From the NCBI RefSeq assembly GCF_013618625.1, contig NZ_JABRWO010000015.1:1-64000 (forward strand): a stretch of DNA of 64,000 nt, written 5' to 3'. The DNA is from Bremerella alba (GTDB lineage Bacteria; Planctomycetota; Planctomycetia; Pirellulales; Pirellulaceae). The notes under the pieces were generated by a model, which saw only the letters and a list, made by a program, of their open reading frames with translations, was not told the origin of the DNA and did no database searches. Below are positions 60,214-64,000 of this stretch, piece after piece; the stretch's first letter is position 1, and each line of letters opens with the position of its first letter. The translations under genes and the position numbers were made by a program.

Positions 60214-60594
60214 TTGCCTTACGAAAACATTATCCAGTTCTATGCCTATGTCACGCCCTTTCTGGGAGCGACCCAGTTTATCGTATTGGGAGTATGGCTC
60301 GGTTTGATGCTGCTTTCCCCCGCGACTTTGGAAGGGCTTACAGAAGAGCAGATCGCAAAGCTAAGATCTTACCGAAGACGTTATGTGCGGATTCTTTTGC
60401 GATCAATTTTTGGGTTCGTTGTGCTGCTCCCAATCAGCGGATTCTTCCTGTGGACCGCAACTCGGCATATAACCTCTCCATCAGGTAGTTATATCCTCTT
60501 GGGAATTCTCTACGGTCTTTGGTGGGTTTATCTTGTCGGAGGAATTCTGTTCACGGCCTGGCAATGCCTGGAGGAACTCCGGGAAGGACAATAG
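60214..60594 (+). CDS. small membrane protein, three to four spans
   Basis: About 126 residues from TTG 60214, which has GGGAG eight bases upstream; no ATG is available near the start. Hydrophobic segments lie at about 10-35, 62-82 and 93-113, with a basic cytoplasmic loop between the first two (LTEEQIAKLRSYRRRYVRIL). No family is recognised. It follows the lipoprotein gene by 72 bases, so they may be co-transcribed. Confidence 0.68.
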   Translation: MPYENIIQFYAYVTPFLGATQFIVLGVWLGLMLLSPATLEGLTEEQIAKLRSYRRRYVRILLRSIFGFVVLLPISGFFLWTATRHITSPSGSYILLGILYGLWWVYLVGGILFTAWQCLEELREGQ

Positions 60595-60599
60595 TTAAA

Positions 60600-60630
60600 A
60601 CAAAAAAAGCGACGCCCTTTTGAGCGTCGC
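60600..60630 (-). terminator. rho-independent terminator of the aminotransferase gene
   Basis: AGCGACGC and GCGTCGCT form a stem at 60607-60630, next to an A-run (60600-60606) that reads as T on the minus strand. It lies 30 bases after the stop of the DegT-type gene and may also stop the convergent plus-strand gene. Confidence 0.82.
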
Positions 60631-60659
60631 TATCAGTTCTGATCTTGTATCGATATCGC

Positions 60660-61859
60660 CTAAGCCGACTTACGACGAGGCTTGCTTTCGAAGTTGGCTT
60701 CGATTCCGTAGAACATCGCGATCGAGCTGACCACGTGGTGCTGCTCGTCGGCGGTTAGTTCAGGGAAGATCGGCAGGGCCAAGACTTCCTCGGCGGCCTT
60801 TTCAGTTTCCGGCAAAGGTGCCAGATCTTCTTTCAAGGCGGCAAAGCACTGCTGCTGGTGAAGCGGGACCGGGTAGTAGATCTCGCTGCCGACCTTCAAA
60901 TCGGCCAGATGCTTACGAAGCGAATCACGGCCACCGCGCGGCACGCGGATCGTGTACTGATTCCAAACGTGGTAGCTGGTGTCACTTTCGGTTGGAAGCT
61001 TCAGTACCAAATCGAGACCGCATTGGTTGAACAGTTCCGTGTACCGCAAGGCGTTCTGCCGCCGCATCTCGGTCCACTGCGCCATGTGCTTCATCTTGAC
61101 GTTGAGGGCCGCCGCTTGCAGCGTGTCCAAGCGGCTGTTGATACCGACTACTTGGTGATAGTAGCGGGGTTCCATGCCGTGTCCGCGAAGCAGCTTAAGC
61201 TTGTCGGCAAACCCTTCGTCGTTGGTGACCAGCATGCCGCCGTCGCCCATACCGCCGAGGTTTTTAGTTGGGTAGAAGCTGATACATCCGGCGAGACCCA
61301 TGCTGCCTGCTCGCTGGCCGTTGTGCTCGGCAAGGACAGCTTGAGCCGCGTCTTCAATGACGGGAATGTCGTGCATCTGGGCGATCTTGTTGATCTCGGT
61401 CATGTCGGCACATTGGCCGAAAAGATGTACCGGAATGATCGCCTTGGTGTTGGGAGTGATTTGTTCTTGCAGCCGAGTTGGATCGATATTGAACGAGGTG
61501 GGTTCGATGTCGACAAACACAGGCTTCGCGCCAAGCCGCCACACACAGCTGGCGGTCGCGAAGAAGGTGAAACTTGGGACGAGGACTTCATCGCCCGGTC
61601 CGATATCCAGGGCCATGAGCGACAATAGCAAAGCATCGCTCCCGGAAGCACACCCAATGCCGAACTTGGCATGCGATGCGGCGGCACACGTTTCTTCCAA
61701 CTGGAAAACGTCTGGGCCAAACAAGAACCGGCCCGAGTCGAGAACCGACTCGAAAGCCGCCATGAATTCTTCTTTCAACGGTGTGTTACCACGGCTAATG
61801 TCCAGCAGTGGAACTTGCGAAACACCGGATGCGTTCACGCCATTGTTTGCTGTCGTCAT
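60660..61859 (-). CDS. DegT/DnrJ/EryC1/StrS-type sugar aminotransferase
   Basis: About 399 residues; PLP-dependent enzyme that aminates nucleotide-linked keto-sugars for surface polysaccharides or glycans. The PLP lysine is Lys199 in SFYPTKNLGGMGDGG, with IEDAAQAVLAEHNGQ (PLP-binding Asp) and LRGHGMEPRYYHQVVGINSRLDTLQAA, typical of the family. Start set at ATG 61859 (MTTANNGVN), with AAGGAA seven bases upstream; a longer frame adds a basic leader. No other sugar-nucleotide genes are adjacent, so the product is unknown. Confidence 0.92.
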   Translation of the reverse strand: MTTANNGVNASGVSQVPLLDISRGNTPLKEEFMAAFESVLDSGRFLFGPDVFQLEETCAAASHAKFGIGCASGSDALLLSLMALDIGPGDEVLVPSFTFFATASCVWRLGAKPVFVDIEPTSFNIDPTRLQEQITPNTKAIIPVHLFGQCADMTEINKIAQMHDIPVIEDAAQAVLAEHNGQRAGSMGLAGCISFYPTKNLGGMGDGGMLVTNDEGFADKLKLLRGHGMEPRYYHQVVGINSRLDTLQAAALNVKMKHMAQWTEMRRQNALRYTELFNQCGLDLVLKLPTESDTSYHVWNQYTIRVPRGGRDSLRKHLADLKVGSEIYYPVPLHQQQCFAALKEDLAPLPETEKAAEEVLALPIFPELTADEQHHVVSSIAMFYGIEANFESKPRRKSA

Positions 61860-62054
61860 CCCTGACTTCCTTGATGAATTCGTACTTTTCCCACGCATTT
61901 AAGCAGGCTTCTTGCCTGCTGACCTGTACGTGGTACGCGAAAACGATAGGAAGATTGCTCATAGGGGTCAAGGGCAAGCATTCCCACACCATGAAATACG
62001 ATCGTCTTGGGTGACATGCAACGTGATATCATCGAACCCGAGCATCTTTCGCCC

Positions 62055-62729
62055 CTATGCTAGCGTTCCCAGGCGTTGTTGGTTGGCCTGATTGGTTTGC
62101 CAGAAGTGACTTTTCTGCACGTCCAAGCAGGTAAGCCAGCCTTCGCCGTAGACCCACGTATCGATCACCACCGAATGACCCACGTTGAGCGGCCAGCCAG
62201 ATTTTTGTGAGGTATGCCCGCAGATAACTGTCTTGCCCGAAACGTGCGGGCCGCGGTTGGCGAACTTGTCCCAATAAAGGGTCATGTTGTCCTGCGCGTC
62301 GAGCGGCAGGTCAGGCAACACGTTTCCATGCACATAAATGTGAGTGTCATCCTCGAAATACGGCCGGCAGACTTCGTCCAGAAACTGCCAATGGCGCTGG
62401 GGGACTCTTTCCAGGCTTGGTGAATCTGCCGAATCCCGCACGTATGACTCCAGGGCTTCCTCGCCGCCATATCCTAACCATGACAGGTAGATTCCTTCAT
62501 CGTCGCGGGCCGAGCGCATCATGATTTCGTGGTTGCCAGTCAGGCAGACAACGTCATGTTTCTGATGCAGCTCGAGGATTCGCTCGATCACGCCGCACGA
62601 ATCAGGCCCGCGGTCGACGTAGTCTCCCAGAAACACCAAGCGATCTTCCGAGGTAGGCTCGACCAGTGTCAGCATCTTATCGAGCGCGGTCAAACATCCA
62701 TGCACATCGCCAATGGCCAAAGTACGCAA
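62055..62729 (-). CDS. metallophosphoesterase (PPP-type serine/threonine phosphatase-like)
   Basis: A 224-residue di-metal phosphatase. Motifs in order: GDVHG with Asp8 and His10, GDYVDRGP with Asp36, GNHE with Asn66 and His67, then YVHGNV and ICGHTSQKSGW with the later metal histidines. This is the lambda-phosphatase/PrpA-type arrangement seen in bacterial protein phosphatases and Ap4A hydrolases. Either protein or nucleotide dephosphorylation is possible. The start is TTG 62729 with AGGGAAG upstream. It lies 99 bases downstream of the lactonase gene. Confidence 0.9.
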   Translation of the reverse strand: MRTLAIGDVHGCLTALDKMLTLVEPTSEDRLVFLGDYVDRGPDSCGVIERILELHQKHDVVCLTGNHEIMMRSARDDEGIYLSWLGYGGEEALESYVRDSADSPSLERVPQRHWQFLDEVCRPYFEDDTHIYVHGNVLPDLPLDAQDNMTLYWDKFANRGPHVSGKTVICGHTSQKSGWPLNVGHSVVIDTWVYGEGWLTCLDVQKSHFWQTNQANQQRLGTLA

Positions 62730-62828
62730 CGAACTTCCCTTTTCTCAACTCATTCCCAAAAAAGAAAGATGGCTACCACCGATCGAAGGTGGTGCCATCT
62801 CACGAATCATTTTCCCGTGTGCGATCGA

Positions 62829-64000
62829 CTATCTCGGCACGAATTCAATGCAGCAGGGATTGGGCACCGAGATTTGCGACGGCAGTGGCTTGAGCGTACC
62901 GATCTTCGCGTCGATCTCGAAGATCACGATATTGTTCGTACCCTGATTGGCAGCGAGAAGAAACTGACCACCGGGGGCAATTCGAAAATGCCGAGGCGTA
63001 TTGCCCATGGTGTTGACGTGGCCCAGTGGCGTGACAAGGCCCGTTTCATCATCGATTCGGTAAGCGGCGATGCTGTCGTGACCACGATTCGAGGCGTAGA
63101 GCCATTTTCCGTTAGGATGGATATAGATCTCGGCAGTCGTGTTATTGTCTACAAAATCTTCCGGCAATGTAGGAACACGTTGCAGGTGCTCGCTTTCCCC
63201 CGTGTTGGGATTGAAAGCGAAGACATCCATGGTCGAATCTAGTTCGTTGAGAACATACACGCGTCGGCCTGCTCCGCTGACCGCCAGGTGTCGTGGACCT
63301 GAGCCTGGCGCAATTTCGAGATACGCTGGATCGTTCAATACCAACTCCCCGGTCGCACCGTTGATCATTCGATAGATCATCACTTTGTCGAGCCCTAAGT
63401 CAGCTGCCAACACAAGCGGACTGCCAGGCACGTGATACATGCCGTGTGCATGCGCTGCTTTTTGGCGAGACTCATTCACGCTCGAGCCTTCATGCTGAAA
63501 GAAGGATGTCGCCGGAGCCAACTGGCCGTCCTCGCCGATCGGCAGCGTCGAGAACGAGCCACCTCCATAGTTGGAAATCATTAGAAAGCGTTTCCCGGGT
63601 GAGATCTCGACATGGCAAGGACCGCGTCCAGCGGATGCTTCCTGGTTCAGTAGATCGAGCGTTCCGTCTTCGTCAATCGTAAACGCCGAAACAGCCCCTG
63701 AGTTGCCATCGCCGAAATCAGCGACCTCACCGACTGCGTATAAATTCTTCTTATCGTTGCTAACAGCCAGAAACGTAGGATTGTCGATCTCGTAGGCGAG
63801 TGTCGGCAAGCTCATCTGACCTGTCCGTGGGTCAAGTTCGCTTCGATAGATGCCTTGGCTGTCACCCTTGGTATAGGTACCGATGTAGAAGGGAAGCCTC
63901 GGACCCTCGTTGACGACTTTCCCAATCTCAATCACTTTCGATTGTTGCTGGGCGTAAACCTGTTGCGTAGCGATTGCCACGCAGGAGAATATTAAAGTGG
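62829..64000 (-). CDS. secreted lactonase (6-phosphogluconolactonase-like beta-propeller), 5' end outside window
   Basis: At least 390 residues of a seven-bladed propeller of the YbhE/lactonase family. FYIGTYTKGDSQGIYRSELD, NPTFLAVSNDKKNLYAVGE, GPCHVEISPGKRFLMISNYGGGS, HAHGMYHVPGSP, GSGPRHLAVSGAGRRVYVLNEL, AEIYIHPNGKWLYASNRGHDSIA and NTPRHFRIAPGGQFLLAANQ are the repeated blades. The reading frame stays open to the window edge, where the residues form a hydrophobic signal-like stretch ending VYAQQQ, so the true start lies beyond 64000 and the protein is exported. Being secreted, it probably hydrolyses an extracytoplasmic sugar lactone and is not the cytoplasmic pentose-phosphate enzyme. Confidence 0.9.
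   Translation of the reverse strand, partial: TLIFSCVAIATQQVYAQQQSKVIEIGKVVNEGPRLPFYIGTYTKGDSQGIYRSELDPRTGQMSLPTLAYEIDNPTFLAVSNDKKNLYAVGEVADFGDGNSGAVSAFTIDEDGTLDLLNQEASAGRGPCHVEISPGKRFLMISNYGGGSFSTLPIGEDGQLAPATSFFQHEGSSVNESRQKAAHAHGMYHVPGSPLVLAADLGLDKVMIYRMINGATGELVLNDPAYLEIAPGSGPRHLAVSGAGRRVYVLNELDSTMDVFAFNPNTGESEHLQRVPTLPEDFVDNNTTAEIYIHPNGKWLYASNRGHDSIAAYRIDDETGLVTPLGHVNTMGNTPRHFRIAPGGQFLLAANQGTNNIVIFEIDAKIGTLKPLPSQISVPNPCCIEFVPR

Overview
The window comes from a planctomycete, most likely a Pirellula/Blastopirellula-type marine lineage. This rests on several signs: two DUF1559 proteins with pseudopilin-like N-termini, a giant duplicated UvrA, a three-gene set of zinc-ribbon ExbB plus ExbD-like proteins, many secreted or lipoprotein genes without recognisable families, short loosely packed operons on both strands, and no strict operon clustering. 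GC is roughly 55-60% in most sampled stretches. There is no rRNA, CRISPR array, prophage or transposase gene. The content is mostly chromosomal housekeeping, and the accessory flavour comes from non-coding repeats and one AT-rich gene.

Layout. 0-3.1 kb: a possible truncated gene end, a coiled-coil membrane-anchored protein and a D-2-hydroxyacid dehydrogenase. 3.6-10.6 kb: one 2339-residue UvrA with two complete UvrA units and an extra C-terminal domain. 10.9-16.7 kb: a CoA-binding protein, a polytopic membrane protein, thiS-thiG and a FIST sensor protein. 17.3-22.0 kb: a lone receiver protein, a HEAT/TPR secreted protein with a DUF2752 partner, an alpha/beta hydrolase and a DUF2617-like protein. 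22.6-28.1 kb: nitrogen control (glnE and a P-II protein) around an AT-rich sulfotransferase gene. 28.3-31.2 kb: a cysteine-rich membrane protein and two tandem DUF1559 genes. 31.2-36.3 kb: DUF4198 protein, small basic protein, iron-type alcohol dehydrogenase, sugar isomerase-like protein, thyA and folA, with palindromic repeats set between the genes. 36.4-41.8 kb: an orphan DNA methyltransferase, two STAS proteins, a VOC protein and a DUF454 protein, then the ricT/Minf_1886 operon and an ArsC-like reductase. 42.1-48.8 kb: thioredoxin, coiled-coil protein, Gly-rich secreted protein, membrane pyrophosphatase and a lipoprotein. 49.2-52.9 kb: the ExbB/ExbD-like three-gene cassette. 53.3-56.9 kb: tRNA-Gly, trigger factor and two clpP genes (protein folding and quality control). 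57-64 kb: VOC/AraC/DUF2007 operon, a lipoprotein, a DegT-type aminotransferase, a metallophosphatase and a lactonase cut by the right edge.

Two repeat families stand out. One is a ~153-bp cruciform-forming element with seven near-complete copies and at least one fragment. The other is a short REP-like palindrome, often in facing pairs, which repeatedly ends just ahead of start codons between 32 and 35 kb and also separates clpP1 from clpP2.

Best candidates for an under-described system are the ExbB/ExbD-like cassette at 49.2-52.9 kb, in which one ExbD-like partner keeps the transmembrane aspartate and the other has serine in its place, and the tandem UvrA with its unassigned C-terminal domain. 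All function calls were made by eye from sequence motifs; no database search was possible.
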